From JALORV01 sp963766365 (GTDB lineage: Bacteria; Pseudomonadota; Gammaproteobacteria; Burkholderiales; Burkholderiaceae_F): a stretch of 58,700 bases of DNA. Shown here piece after piece: positions 35,338-44,586 of the stretch. The stretch spans positions 1 through 58,700 of the forward strand of contig CAVXZK010000015.1 in the NCBI GenBank assembly GCA_963766365.1, given 5' to 3'. The notes beneath the pieces are model-generated. The model worked only from the letters and a program-made list of their open reading frames with translations. It searched no databases and was not told the origin of the DNA. Position numbers and translations under genes: made by a program. The number at the start of each line of letters is the position of its first letter. Within the stretch, counting starts at the first letter, position 1.

Positions 35338-35982
35338 CTACTGCGTGTCGCTGCCGCGTCTGCTTCTCTCTGCGCGGACCAGAGTCAGTGCCAGTTCAAA
35401 AGCTGCCGCGACAAACGCCAGCACGCGCGCGAACTGCTCATCCGTCAACCGCCGCGCCTCGTCGCTCGAACGGTAGATGTTCACGAACTCGCGCTCGCGC
35501 CCGGCATGCGCGACCAGTCGGCCGACGCCGAGATCCTCGAGCGCCTTCCACAGTTCTGGGTTGTACGAACGTGTCAGTTTCATCACGAACGCGACCGGAT
35601 CGCGCCGGCCGAGTACCGCGGCCAGTCGCAGGATGATCTCGAACGGCAGCACGATGCGGCCGCTCTCCGCCTGCTCCAGCAGGCTCGCGTCGCGCAGGTT
35701 GATCGCGCGGCCGAGTTCCTGTGCCGTGAGGCCCGCGGTCTCGCGCATCTGCTTCAGCAGCGCGCCGGCCTTCTCGATCGTCGCGCGCCGCTTGGGGCCG
35801 ACAGAAGATTTGGCGATCGCAAGCGACATGTCGGCCGCACTGCCGGCCAGGCCCCAGGCCGTATCCGCCCACGATCGAACCTGTCGGGCGAGTGTCATCA
35901 CGGGCTGTGCTGTCGGCGGGGCCTTCGCCGTGCGCGGGGACTTCCTGGGGGCCTTGCGTGGTTTGCGGTGCGTCGTTGCCAT
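35338..35982 (-). CDS. XRE-type helix-turn-helix regulator, phasin neighbour
   Basis: A 214-residue protein with a basic N-terminal tail (about 1-25), a hydrophobic/amphipathic helix (MTLARQVRSWADTAWGLAGS) and a Cro/C1-type HTH at about 75-125 (LLKQMRETAGLTAQELGRAI and the NLRDASLLEQAESGR recognition part). The C-terminal part (NPELWKALEDLGVGRL ... AFVAAAFELALTL) may dimerise. It precedes the phasin gene, 35 bases apart. By position it could regulate storage-polymer genes, but that is inference. Divergent from the PAS-GGDEF-EAL gene. Confidence 0.8.
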   Translation of the reverse strand: MATTHRKPRKAPRKSPRTAKAPPTAQPVMTLARQVRSWADTAWGLAGSAADMSLAIAKSSVGPKRRATIEKAGALLKQMRETAGLTAQELGRAINLRDASLLEQAESGRIVLPFEIILRLAAVLGRRDPVAFVMKLTRSYNPELWKALEDLGVGRLVAHAGREREFVNIYRSSDEARRLTDEQFARVLAFVAAAFELALTLVRAERSRRGSDTQ

Positions 35983-36250
35983 TGCGGAGCGGATTGGGTC
36001 GCGGCCGCCGGGCGCAGCGGCCCGGATCCTGCGGCATCTTGAACGTCAGCGCAGGCGAGCGCAAGCGCCGGCGTAGAGCGGTCTGTGCCAGCACCCGTTG
36101 TGGCAGCGGCAACTGCTCGGGCCGAATAGGGGGGCAGGCACGGCCGTAATCGGGCCTTCGTCAGGACTCGCGCGCGCGGAGACTCGATCTTGGCCAATTG
36201 CGCGCGGCGGGGGTCGTGCGCTCAGGGCAGTGTTCGCCAGCGAGGAAGTC

Positions 36251-38098
36251 ATGAGCCAGACCGCCGAAGATCTTCTCACCTCACTCAGCAGCCGCGACGT
36301 GCAGCGCCGCCTGCAGGAGTACCGCGCGCTGCTGGCCAACGATTCGGTCGGCATCCTGGCGATCTGCGAGGGCGAAGTGATGCAGTGCAATCCGAGCGCT
36401 GCGCGACTGTTCGGCTGGGAGCCGGAGCGCCTGCTGGGCCAGTCGGCCTCGGTGTTCTTCTCCTCGCAAGATGAATTCCAGGCCTTCGCCAACCGCATCG
36501 GAGATGCGCTCAATGCCGGGGGCTCGCCCGCGGTCGAGTGGCGTACGCGCCGCGCCGATGGCACGACCTTCTGGGCGCGCCTGCTGGTCAAGAGCATCAC
36601 GCCAGGCGGCCCGGGCGGCGAAACGATCTGGATGGTCGAGGACATCACCAGCCGCAAGGCGATGGAAGTGGCGTTGTCGCGGGTCCGCGAGGAACTCGAG
36701 CAGCGTGTGCGTGCCGCCCACGACGAACTGGCCTGGTCGAACGAACGCCTGGTTGCCGAGATGTACGAGCGCAGCGAGGTTGAGGAACGTGCGCGGCGCA
36801 TCGCGCTGTACGACGATGTCACCGCACTGCCCAATCGCCGCCTGCTCGAGTCGCGGCTCGAGGAAGCGGTACGCAATCACCAGCCGGGCGCCGACCGCCT
36901 GGCGGTGCTGGTCATCGACATCGACGACTTCACCAAGCTCAACGATGCGCTCGGCCATCGGGTCGGCGATGCGCTGCTGCAGCAGGTGGCGGCGCGACTG
37001 ATCGACACCGTGCGCACCTCGGATCTTGTGGCGCGCGTTGGCTCCGACGAGTTCGCGGTCGTGCTGGGTCGCCTGCGCCATACGGACGATGCAGAGCGCG
37101 TTGCCACCAAGCTCGGCGAGCTGCTGGCCGAACCCTACGAGGTGGATGCCGAGCAGGTGACTGCCACGGTCAGCATCGGCGTCGCCTGCTTCCCGGTCGA
37201 CGGCGCCGGCCCCGAGATGCTGCTGCGCAATGCCGATGCGGCGCTGTCCTATGCCAAGTCGCGCGGACGTGCTCATGTGCAGCTGTTCGAGCCGCGCATG
37301 AACGCCGACTTGCTGCAGCGGCTGCAGCTCGAAGCGGCGCTGCGTCGGGCGATCGACCGGCGTGAATTCGAAGTTCATTTCCAGCCGCGCGTGCTGCTGT
37401 CGACCGGCAAGGTGATTGGCGCCGAGGCGCTGCTGCGCTGGCGTCATCCCGAGCAGGGCCTGCTGGAGCCGTCGAGTTTCATCGCGGTGGCCGAGGATGC
37501 CGGGCTGATGCAGCCGATCGGCGAAATCGTGCTGCGTGCCGCCTGTGAAGCGGCGAAATCCTGGAGCGCGGTGGGACTGGGCGAGCTGATCGTCAGCGTC
37601 AACCTGTCGCCGCGCGAGTTTCGCGGCCGATCGTTGCTGCCGATGGTGAGCCAGGCGCTGATCGACACCGGCCTCGATGCCGAACGGCTCGAGGTCGAGG
37701 TCACCGAGGCGAGTCTGATGCGCGACCTCGACAAGGCCGAGCAAGTGCTGGTCGGACTGCAGACGATGGGGGTCCGCCTCGCGCTCGACAACTTCGGCAC
37801 CGGGTACTCGAGCCTGTCGAACCTTCATCGCTTTCCGCTCAATACGCTGAAGATCGACGGCCAGTTTGTTCGCGGGGCACCCACCGACGAAGGCGATGCG
37901 CGCATCGTCCTCGCCCTCGCGGGGCTGGCAACCGGCCTGGGCCTGCACGTCGTCGCCGAAGGCGTGGAAACCGAGCACCAGTACGAGTTCGTCAAGCATT
38001 GCGGCTGCGACGAGGCGCAGGGTTATCACCTGAGCCGGCCGCTGCCGCTGGAGCAGTTCGAAGCCTTCGTCCGCAAGCGTTCGCTGCAGACGGCCTGA
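36251..38098 (+). CDS. PAS-GGDEF-EAL signalling protein with altered catalytic motifs
   Basis: A 615-residue cyclic-di-GMP protein with no membrane segment. The PAS domain (about 25-135) precedes a coiled coil (140-180), a GGDEF domain (185-345) and an EAL domain (360-612). The signature is GSDEF (264-268), not GGDEF. In the EAL domain the EAL, NLSP, EVTE, LKIDG and VAEGVETE motifs are intact, but the DDFGTG loop reads DNFGTG (513-514), changing one of the two metal-site aspartates. It may therefore be weakly active or regulatory. The ATG at 36251 has GAGGAAG just before it. Confidence 0.9.
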   Translation: MSQTAEDLLTSLSSRDVQRRLQEYRALLANDSVGILAICEGEVMQCNPSAARLFGWEPERLLGQSASVFFSSQDEFQAFANRIGDALNAGGSPAVEWRTRRADGTTFWARLLVKSITPGGPGGETIWMVEDITSRKAMEVALSRVREELEQRVRAAHDELAWSNERLVAEMYERSEVEERARRIALYDDVTALPNRRLLESRLEEAVRNHQPGADRLAVLVIDIDDFTKLNDALGHRVGDALLQQVAARLIDTVRTSDLVARVGSDEFAVVLGRLRHTDDAERVATKLGELLAEPYEVDAEQVTATVSIGVACFPVDGAGPEMLLRNADAALSYAKSRGRAHVQLFEPRMNADLLQRLQLEAALRRAIDRREFEVHFQPRVLLSTGKVIGAEALLRWRHPEQGLLEPSSFIAVAEDAGLMQPIGEIVLRAACEAAKSWSAVGLGELIVSVNLSPREFRGRSLLPMVSQALIDTGLDAERLEVEVTEASLMRDLDKAEQVLVGLQTMGVRLALDNFGTGYSSLSNLHRFPLNTLKIDGQFVRGAPTDEGDARIVLALAGLATGLGLHVVAEGVETEHQYEFVKHCGCDEAQGYHLSRPLPLEQFEAFVRKRSLQTA

Positions 38099-38150
38099 GG
38101 ATCCGCGGCCGCTAGACTGCGCCCTTCGTTGATTTGCGCGGAGGGGCGGC

Positions 38151-38531
38151 ATGAACAAGGACATCATTTCCACACCCGCGGCGCCGGCCGCGATCGGCCC
38201 CTATTCGCAGGCCGTGAAGACCGGGCTCGTCGTGTTTACCTCCGGGCAGATCGGGCTTGACCCGAAGACCGGCGAACTGGTGAGCAGCGAGTTCGAGCCA
38301 CAGGTGCGTCAGGCCTTTGCCAACCTCGCCGCTGTCGCCAAGGCGGCTGGCGGTTCACTGGCACACGCCGTCAAGTTCTCGCTGTTCCTGACCGACCTGT
38401 CGAAGTTCTCGACAGTCAACCAGATTATGAGTGAACTCGTGCCGCAGCCGTATCCGGCGCGGTCCACGGTCGGTGTCGCGAGCCTGCCGAAAGGGGCGCT
38501 GTTCGAAGTCGAGGCCGTGCTCGTCCTCTAG
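38151..38531 (+). CDS. ridA: RidA-family reactive enamine/imine deaminase
   Basis: A 126-residue cytosolic trimeric protein that hydrolyses the reactive 2-aminoacrylate released by PLP enzymes. The family marks are AAIGPYSQAVKTG, TSGQIGLDPKTG, and PARSTVGVASLPKGALFEVE with the catalytic arginine and glutamate. The length is standard. The ATG at 38151 follows GGAGGGGCGGC. recG begins nine bases after its stop, so both may share a transcript. Confidence 0.92.
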   Translation: MNKDIISTPAAPAAIGPYSQAVKTGLVVFTSGQIGLDPKTGELVSSEFEPQVRQAFANLAAVAKAAGGSLAHAVKFSLFLTDLSKFSTVNQIMSELVPQPYPARSTVGVASLPKGALFEVEAVLVL

Positions 38532-38540
38532 AGCCGCTGC

Positions 38541-40586
38541 TTGGTTCGCGCCAGCCCCGCTGCAACGGCCACCGGCCGCGACATGGCCGCGCGCCTGGCC
38601 GCGATCGGACTGCGCAGCGATTGGGACTTCGTCCTGCATCTGCCGCTGCGTTACGAGGACGAGACGGTCGTCGTACCGGCCGATGCCCTGCGCGAAGGCC
38701 TCGAAGCGCAGGTCGAGGCGACGATCACGGCGGCCCATGTCGTGTTCCGCGGGCGGCGCCAGTTGCATGTCACCGCGCGTGACGACGCGGGCGGAACCTT
38801 GGTGCTGCGCTTCCTGCACTTCTATCCGTCGCAACTCAAGCAGCTTGCCGTCGGCAAGCGTATCCGGGCATTCGGCACCGCGCGCGGCGGCCTGGCTGGC
38901 ATGGAGATGGTGCATCCCCGCGTCCGGGGGGTTCGCGAAGGAGAAGCGCTGCCCTCGGCGCTGACACCGATCTATCCGACAACGGCAGGTGTCCCGCAGG
39001 CGTGGCTGCGCCGGCGTATCGACCGCGCGCTGAAGGGCGTTGAGTTGCGCGATGTGCTGGCGGAACCGTTGCGCGAGCGCTGGCCGCTGTTGCCGCTGCG
39101 GTCTGCCCTCGAGCGCCTGCATCACCCTCCGCCCTCCGCCGATGCGACGCAGCTCGCCGATCGTTCCGATCCAGCGTGGCAGCGCCTCAAGTTCGACGAA
39201 CTCATAGCGCAGCAGATCGCGCTGCGCTTCGCGCGCGCCGCCAGGCAGCGGCGCAGGGCGCCGGCGCTGCGAACCGATGGATTGAGCCGGAAGCTTCTGG
39301 CGACCTTGCCTTTCAAGTTGACAGCGGCGCAGCAGCGCGTCTGGCATGAAGTCGAGGCGGATCTCGCGCGCGAGCATCCGATGCAGCGGCTGGTGCAGGG
39401 CGATGTCGGCAGTGGCAAGACCGTGGTGGCGGCCCTCGCGGCCGCGCGGGCCATCGAATCCGGCTGGCAGGCGGCGCTGATGGCGCCGACCGAACTGCTG
39501 GCCGAGCAGCACTTCGGGCGCATCGTGCAGTGGCTGGCGCCACTCGGAGTCCGCATCACCTGGCTCGCGGGACGACTCACGGCAGCCAGCAAGCGCAAGG
39601 CACAGGCCGCAGCGGCCGAGGGTGAGGCGCAGCTCGTCATCGGCACGCACGCACTGATCCAGGACGCGGTGAGCTTCGATCGGCTGGGGCTCGCGATCGT
39701 CGACGAGCAACATCGCTTCGGCGTGGCGCAACGGCTGGCACTACGCGGTTCGGACGATGCGATGGCGCCGCACATGCTGATGCTGTCGGCTACGCCGATT
39801 CCGCGCACGCTGGCGATGAGCTATCTCGCGGACCTCGATGTCTCGGTCATTGACGAGCTGCCGCCGGGTCGCCGGCCGGTGGTCACCAAGCTCGTTTCCA
39901 CGCGGCGGCGCGATGAGGTGATCGCCCGCATCCGGGCCGACGTCTCTGCGGGCCGGCAGGCTTACTGGGTGTGTCCGCTGATCGAGGAAAGCGAAGCCGT
40001 CGAGGCCGCCGCGGCGGTCGAGACGCACGCGCGCATTTCCGAAATGCTGCCGGAACTGCGCATTGGCTTGCTGCACGGGCAGCTGCCGGGGGCGGAGAAG
40101 ACCGCGGTGATGCAGCAGTTCGCAACGCGGTCGATTGACGTGCTGGTCGCGACGACAGTCATCGAGGTCGGTGTCGACGTCCCGAACGCCACGCTGATGG
40201 TCATCGAGCACGCCGAGCGCTTCGGGCTGGCGCAGCTGCATCAGCTGCGCGGCCGCGTCGGTCGCGGCGCGGCGCAGAGCTACTGCATCCTGCTTTACGA
40301 GGAGCCGCTGTCCGACACGGCGCGCGAACGTTTGAAGATCATCTACGAAACGAGCGACGGCTTCGAGGTCGCACGGCGTGACCTTATGATGCGTGGCCCG
40401 GGCGAGTTCCTGGGTAGCCGGCAGTCCGGCGTTCCCCTGCTGAGGCTGGCTGACCTGGAACGCGATGCGGCGCTGGTCGAGCAGGCACGCGGTGCCGCTG
40501 AGGTACTGCTGAACACCGATCCGGTCGCCGCACGCGAACACGTGCGGCGGTGGTACGAAGGACGATACGAGTTTCTCGCCGCCTGA
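38541..40586 (+). CDS. recG: ATP-dependent DNA helicase RecG
   Basis: A 681-residue branch-migrating helicase for stalled forks and Holliday junctions. The N-terminal wedge domain (about 1-200) is followed by the helicase: Walker A GDVGSGKT (287-294), DEQH box with HRFGVAQRLAL, SATPIPRTLAMS, and motif VI QLRGRVGRG. The RecG TRG region (RDLMMRGPGEFLGSRQSG) is intact. The TTG at 38541 gives a slightly short N-terminus and is tentative. oxyR follows 12 bases after the stop. Confidence 0.95.
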   Translation: MVRASPAATATGRDMAARLAAIGLRSDWDFVLHLPLRYEDETVVVPADALREGLEAQVEATITAAHVVFRGRRQLHVTARDDAGGTLVLRFLHFYPSQLKQLAVGKRIRAFGTARGGLAGMEMVHPRVRGVREGEALPSALTPIYPTTAGVPQAWLRRRIDRALKGVELRDVLAEPLRERWPLLPLRSALERLHHPPPSADATQLADRSDPAWQRLKFDELIAQQIALRFARAARQRRRAPALRTDGLSRKLLATLPFKLTAAQQRVWHEVEADLAREHPMQRLVQGDVGSGKTVVAALAAARAIESGWQAALMAPTELLAEQHFGRIVQWLAPLGVRITWLAGRLTAASKRKAQAAAAEGEAQLVIGTHALIQDAVSFDRLGLAIVDEQHRFGVAQRLALRGSDDAMAPHMLMLSATPIPRTLAMSYLADLDVSVIDELPPGRRPVVTKLVSTRRRDEVIARIRADVSAGRQAYWVCPLIEESEAVEAAAAVETHARISEMLPELRIGLLHGQLPGAEKTAVMQQFATRSIDVLVATTVIEVGVDVPNATLMVIEHAERFGLAQLHQLRGRVGRGAAQSYCILLYEEPLSDTARERLKIIYETSDGFEVARRDLMMRGPGEFLGSRQSGVPLLRLADLERDAALVEQARGAAEVLLNTDPVAAREHVRRWYEGRYEFLAA

Positions 40587-40598
40587 CGGCGCACACGA

Positions 40599-41546
40599 AT
40601 GACGCTCACCGAGCTCAAGTACATCGTTGCAGTGGCGCGCGAGCGCCATTTTGGTCGTGCGGCCGAGGCCTGCTTCGTCAGCCAGCCCACCCTTTCTGTC
40701 GCGATCAAGAAACTCGAGGAGGAACTCGGCACGCAGATCTTCGAGCGCCGCACCAGCGAGGTGACGACGACGCCAGCCGGTGAGCGCATCGTCGGTCAGG
40801 CGCAGAAGGTGCTCGACGAAGCCGCCCGTATCAAGGAGATCGCGCGCCAGGGTAAGGACCCGCTGGCCGGGCCGCTGCGGCTGGGCGTCATTTATACGAT
40901 CGGGCCGTACCTGTTGCCCGGGCTGGTGCGGCAACTGCTGAAGGACGCGCCGGAGATGCCGCTGCTGCTGACCGAGAACTTCACGGTCAAGCTGATGGAG
41001 CTGCTGAAGAACGGCGAGATCGACGTCGCGATCATGGCGCTGCCTCTGCCGCAGACCGGATTGCTGCTGCAACCGGTCTACGATGAGCCGTTCATCATTG
41101 CAACGCCGCGCCATCACCCCTGGGCCAAGCGCAAGAGCATCCCGAGCGAAGACCTGAAGAAGGAGACGATGCTGCTGCTCGGCACGGGCCACTGCTTCCG
41201 CGACCAGGTGCTCGAGGTGTGCCCCGAACTCTCGCGTTTTTCGTCGTCGGCCGAGGGCATCCAGAAGACTTTCGAAGGCTCATCGCTCGACACGATCCGG
41301 CATATGGTGGGCTCTGGACTGGGCGTCACCGTCCTGCCCAGCAGTTCGGTCCCGGAGAAACCGTCGCGCGACTCGCTGCTCGAGTACATCCCGTTCAAGG
41401 CGCCAGCACCGGACCGCCGCGTCGTGCTGGCGTGGCGCAAGTCATTCACGCGCGGGCCGGCGATCGAGGCGCTGCGCCAGGCGATCCTGAAGTGCCCGCT
41501 GCACGGAGTGACCAGACTGCCGGACGCGCCGATCGAGACCTGGTAG
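40599..41546 (+). CDS. oxyR: Hydrogen-peroxide-sensing regulator OxyR
   Basis: A 315-residue LysR regulator that senses peroxide by a disulfide. The HTH is in the first 60 residues (FGRAAEACFVSQPTLSVAIK). The two redox cysteines fall at residues 199 and 208 in GTGHCFRDQVLEVCPE, the same numbers as E. coli Cys199 and Cys208. The position right after recG, and before dps, is the common betaproteobacterial arrangement, and dps is a classic OxyR target. The stop is 90 bases before the dps start. Confidence 0.95.
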   Translation: MTLTELKYIVAVARERHFGRAAEACFVSQPTLSVAIKKLEEELGTQIFERRTSEVTTTPAGERIVGQAQKVLDEAARIKEIARQGKDPLAGPLRLGVIYTIGPYLLPGLVRQLLKDAPEMPLLLTENFTVKLMELLKNGEIDVAIMALPLPQTGLLLQPVYDEPFIIATPRHHPWAKRKSIPSEDLKKETMLLLGTGHCFRDQVLEVCPELSRFSSSAEGIQKTFEGSSLDTIRHMVGSGLGVTVLPSSSVPEKPSRDSLLEYIPFKAPAPDRRVVLAWRKSFTRGPAIEALRQAILKCPLHGVTRLPDAPIETW

Positions 41547-41636
41547 TGGACGGCTATCGGCGTCCAAGCAATTCCCGATTGGTCAGTCCGCCGACGAGCC
41601 GCTAGCATGGTGATCGGTAGTTCAACGGAGAGCGCA

Positions 41637-42146
41637 ATGGCGAAGAAAAGCAAGGCAATGGCGGCCGTGAATGGCGCGCCGACGATTGACATCGGCATCG
41701 CCGACAAGGACCGCGCGAAGATCGCGGACGGTCTGTCGCGCGTGCTGGCGGACACCTATTCGCTGTACCTGAAGACGCACAACTTCCACTGGAACGTCGA
41801 AGGGCCGATGTTCAACACGCTGCACCTGATGTTCATGGACCAGTACACGGAACTGTGGAATGCGCTCGATGCGATCGCAGAGCGGATCCGCTCGCTCGGC
41901 TACCCGGCGCCAGGCACCAACAGCGAGTTCGCACGTCTGACATCGATCGAAGAGACACCGGGCGTGCCCGACGCGATGGACATGGTGCGCCTGCTCGTGG
42001 CCGGCCACGAGGCCGTGGCACGGACCGCGCGCAAGATGTTTCCTGCCGTCGACAAGGCGAGCGACGAGTCGACCGCCGACCTGCTGACGCAGCGGCTGCA
42101 GATCCACGAGAAGACCGCGTGGATGCTGCGTAGCCTGCTGAAGTAG
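41637..42146 (+). CDS. dps: Dps family DNA-protecting ferritin-like protein
   Basis: A 169-residue protein forming a 12-mer that oxidises and stores iron and shields DNA under oxidative stress. Ferroxidase residues are in THNFHWNVEGPMFNTLH and FMDQYTELWNALDAIAERIR. The Lys-rich N-terminus (MAKKSKAM) could bind DNA. The ATG at 41637 is chosen for the CAACGGAGAGCG site; the earlier frame start at 41607 lacks one. Likely under OxyR control because it lies directly after oxyR, although no OxyR box was identified. Confidence 0.94.
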   Translation: MAKKSKAMAAVNGAPTIDIGIADKDRAKIADGLSRVLADTYSLYLKTHNFHWNVEGPMFNTLHLMFMDQYTELWNALDAIAERIRSLGYPAPGTNSEFARLTSIEETPGVPDAMDMVRLLVAGHEAVARTARKMFPAVDKASDESTADLLTQRLQIHEKTAWMLRSLLK

Positions 42147-42158
42147 GCGCGACATCGG

Positions 42159-42881
42159 TTGCGTGTGATCGCGTTGAAGGCCCTGGTCTTCGACGTGTTC
42201 GGCACCGTCGTCGACTGGCGCGAGGGCGTCGCGCGGGAGCTCGCTGCCTTTCTCGCGCGCCACGCGATCCACGACATGGATGCCCATGCGCTGGCGGATG
42301 CCTGGCGCCGGCGTTACCAGCCCGCGATGGAAGCATGCCGCTCGGGCCGTCGGCCGTTCGCCCGGCTTGACCTGCTGCACCGTGAGAACCTCGAGGCGGT
42401 GCTGCTCGATGTCGGGGCGGATCTGACGGCGATCGCGCCTCAAGAACTCGACGACCTGAACTGCGCCTGGCATCGCCTCGACCCATGGCCCGACGCGATT
42501 GCCGGGCTGCAACGCCTCAAGACCCGGTATGTCATCGCTCCGCTGTCCAACGGCAACGTGTCGCTGTTGCTCAACATGGCCAAGCGGGCGGGCATCCCGT
42601 GGGACGCGATCCTGGGCGCGGAGGTTGCCGGCGCCTACAAGCCGCAACCCGAGGCCTACCTGCGCACAGCGGACATCCTCGGGTTAGATCCGGGCGAGGT
42701 CGCTCTGGTGGCTGCTCATAACGGCGACCTGCAGGCGGCCCGTGCGTGCGGGCTCAAGACAGCCTTTGTGCCCCGCCCCTACGAGCACGGACCGGGTCAG
42801 ACGACCGACATCGTGCCAACTGAACCGTGGGACATCGTCGCGGTGGACTTCGTCGACCTGGCCAGTCAACTCGGCTGCTGA
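42159..42881 (+). CDS. HAD-superfamily haloacid dehalogenase type II-like protein
   Basis: A 240-residue hydrolase of the L-2-haloacid dehalogenase branch. The nucleophile is the first Asp of FDVFGTVVDWREG; the other motifs are SNGN (about residue 127), YKPQPEAYLRTA (Lys) and AAHNGDLQAARACG. The start is uncertain: TTG at 42159 or GTG at 42165, both just after dps. Many members act on unrelated substrates, so dehalogenation itself is not proven. It converges on the CAP-domain gene. Confidence 0.85.
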   Translation: MRVIALKALVFDVFGTVVDWREGVARELAAFLARHAIHDMDAHALADAWRRRYQPAMEACRSGRRPFARLDLLHRENLEAVLLDVGADLTAIAPQELDDLNCAWHRLDPWPDAIAGLQRLKTRYVIAPLSNGNVSLLLNMAKRAGIPWDAILGAEVAGAYKPQPEAYLRTADILGLDPGEVALVAAHNGDLQAARACGLKTAFVPRPYEHGPGQTTDIVPTEPWDIVAVDFVDLASQLGC

Positions 42882-42909
42882 GCGCCAGGCGCGGTCTCGC
42901 CGACCGAAC

Positions 42910-43734
42910 CTAGTTGATCTGGAAACTCAATCGCCCCGAACGGTCGCGCGCGACGACGTAGCGTGTGCCATGGCGCGGGCGGACGCCGGTGGTGCCCTCG
43001 GTATCGTCGGGCCAGAGAATGCGCAGCGTGGCGTCGCTGCACCGCGTGTGCGTGCGCGTCACCTTCACGGCGAGGTTGAACGCCTCTCCATCGACTTCGT
43101 AGCGGACCGGGGAATCGGTGCGGTTGGCGACTTCGAATCGCGTCGATGCACTGCGTGGCCTGGCGAGGAGTTGCACGGCGTAGTAGCGCGTGCTGTGCTC
43201 GCTCCGCGCGACACCGAAACCGATGTGGGTCGCCGGTGCGAGCAGCATGTTCTCGCGATGCCCGGGTGACTGCCACCATCCCGCCACCAGTCGGGACGCA
43301 AGCTGCTCCGCAGTGAATCCGGACGAGCTGAATACGTAGCCAATGTTCTCGGCCAGCATGCAGTGCTCGTAGCCTTCGGCGGCGGTGCGATCGGCAGGCC
43401 GTCGCGCGTCCGCCTCGTGTCCGTAGCGCTCGGTGCGCGCCATGAACGCGGCGAACTTCTGCGCCGCCTCGGCGAGGTTTGCATCGGGTTCGACTGCAGT
43501 CAGGCCGTGCCGACTGCGAAGAGCGTTGGTCTGCTCGATCACCTGGGCGCCGACGATGGACGCGTCAGGCAGGCGCTCGCGCGGGGACTGCGCACCCGCG
43601 GAGGGAGCGAGCGCCACGGTCGCGAGCGCCATCGCGAACAACCGGCAGCTCAGGCGAGCTTGAAGGGCCACAGGCGCCAGTGGTGCTGCGCCCGCCGCTT
43701 CGTTCCGGTGTCTTTGAGGGATCGCCCCGATCAT
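42910..43734 (-). CDS. Secreted CAP-domain (SCP/PR1-like) protein
   Basis: A secreted protein of about 274 residues. After a long basic n-region, a signal peptide (LFAMALATVALAPSAGAQ) leads to a CAP domain with YGHEADARRPADRTAAEGYE, LAENIGYVFSS and WWQSPGHRENML, the family's conserved histidine and CAP motifs. The last 75 residues (from about FEVANRTDSP) form a small separate beta domain. Bacterial CAP proteins are extracellular and their role is poorly known. The start could instead be the TTG at 43773. It is the last gene of the co-directional block that starts with the sigma factor. Confidence 0.8.
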   Translation of the reverse strand: MIGAIPQRHRNEAAGAAPLAPVALQARLSCRLFAMALATVALAPSAGAQSPRERLPDASIVGAQVIEQTNALRSRHGLTAVEPDANLAEAAQKFAAFMARTERYGHEADARRPADRTAAEGYEHCMLAENIGYVFSSSGFTAEQLASRLVAGWWQSPGHRENMLLAPATHIGFGVARSEHSTRYYAVQLLARPRSASTRFEVANRTDSPVRYEVDGEAFNLAVKVTRTHTRCSDATLRILWPDDTEGTTGVRPRHGTRYVVARDRSGRLSFQIN

Positions 43735-43765
43735 CGAATGACCAAGGCAAGAAACGCAGTCGTCA

Positions 43766-43993
43766 TCAGGCAAGTATCACGCCTTTGAGTGGCCGCTCGT
43801 GAGCTGTTGACGGCCACTCTGCTGAATGACGCCAGTATCTCAGACGGTCGAGGCAGCAGGCGCGGGCCTTCATGTCAGGCGCGGGACGTGAAACTGGAAC
43901 CGCCCCCGGAGGGGCACCGCGGGGGTCCGCCGCTACGGGAGCGACAACGAGGAGGACGGCGATGGCAACCAGGCGAGCCGCATTTGACGTCAT
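43766..43993 (-). CDS. Possible small exported protein
   Basis: A 75-codon frame starting MTSNAARLVAIAVLLVVAPVAADP, which looks like a signal peptide, preceded by CTGGAGCGTCC. The mature part is short and has a Cys-Cys pair (RACCLDRLRY). Its last third coincides with a 9-bp inverted repeat (GAGTGGCCG / CGGCCACTC), so the C-terminus may not be genuine coding. It lies 88 bases after the DUF1499 gene, and its stop abuts the CAP gene. Unrecognised; possibly not a gene. Confidence 0.3.
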   Translation of the reverse strand: MTSNAARLVAIAVLLVVAPVAADPRGAPPGAVPVSRPAPDMKARACCLDRLRYWRHSAEWPSTAHERPLKGVILA

Positions 43994-44081
43994 GGACGCT
44001 CCAGAAGTCGAGACAGTCTGAGAGCAATAACGGCGCTGCCGCGCCCGGGTTGATCGCCGCCGAGTCCCTGTCCGGCGAGCC

Positions 44082-44579
44082 TCACGTGCCGGCGGTATCC
44101 CAGCGTGCCCGGATCGTCTCGATGCGCGCGCGGTTGACACCAAAGTCCTTGCGACCGAGTCGCGAGGCCGAACGCACCTGAATGACGTTGTGGGCCGAGT
44201 CCAGCCAGAATTCGGCGTCATCGACGAAGCGCAGCCACCGGGTCGTGAATTCGACGCGCAGGTAATCGGGCTCTTCCGCGACGATCCGGGCGCCGGGCCA
44301 GGCAGCGAGCAGGGCCCGCAGCCGCGTGATCGCGGTGGCGCGGTCGCCTTGCACCCGCAGCGGTTCAATCGACGCGTAGGTGCTCGCGTAGTCGCCGTCC
44401 GGCCAGAGCCCGGCCTGGCTGCTGACGCTGTTCGGCGTGCGGGAGGGCGGTTTCAGCTTGCCCTCCCTTACTCCGAGGTCGGAAGGCGATCGACCGCTGA
44501 AGAGGCCGAACTGGCCTGCAGCCAGGATCAGCAGCGGCAGGATGAGGAACAGGAAACCGAGGAAGGCGAGCGCGCGCAT
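44082..44579 (-). CDS. DUF1499 family protein
   Basis: A 165-residue protein with one N-terminal membrane segment (about 3-22) and a DUF1499 domain. Conserved blocks are KLKPPSRTPNSVSSQA, YLRVEFTTRWLRFVDDAEFW and the closing VRSASRLGRKDFGVNRARIE. It is probably anchored facing the periplasm. The ATG at 44579 lies seven bases after the stop of the flavoprotein gene, so it belongs to the same operon. The molecular role of DUF1499 is unknown; photosynthetic organisms often have it too. Confidence 0.85.
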   Translation of the reverse strand: MRALAFLGFLFLILPLLILAAGQFGLFSGRSPSDLGVREGKLKPPSRTPNSVSSQAGLWPDGDYASTYASIEPLRVQGDRATAITRLRALLAAWPGARIVAEEPDYLRVEFTTRWLRFVDDAEFWLDSAHNVIQVRSASRLGRKDFGVNRARIETIRARWDTAGT

Positions 44580-44586
44580 CGTCAAC

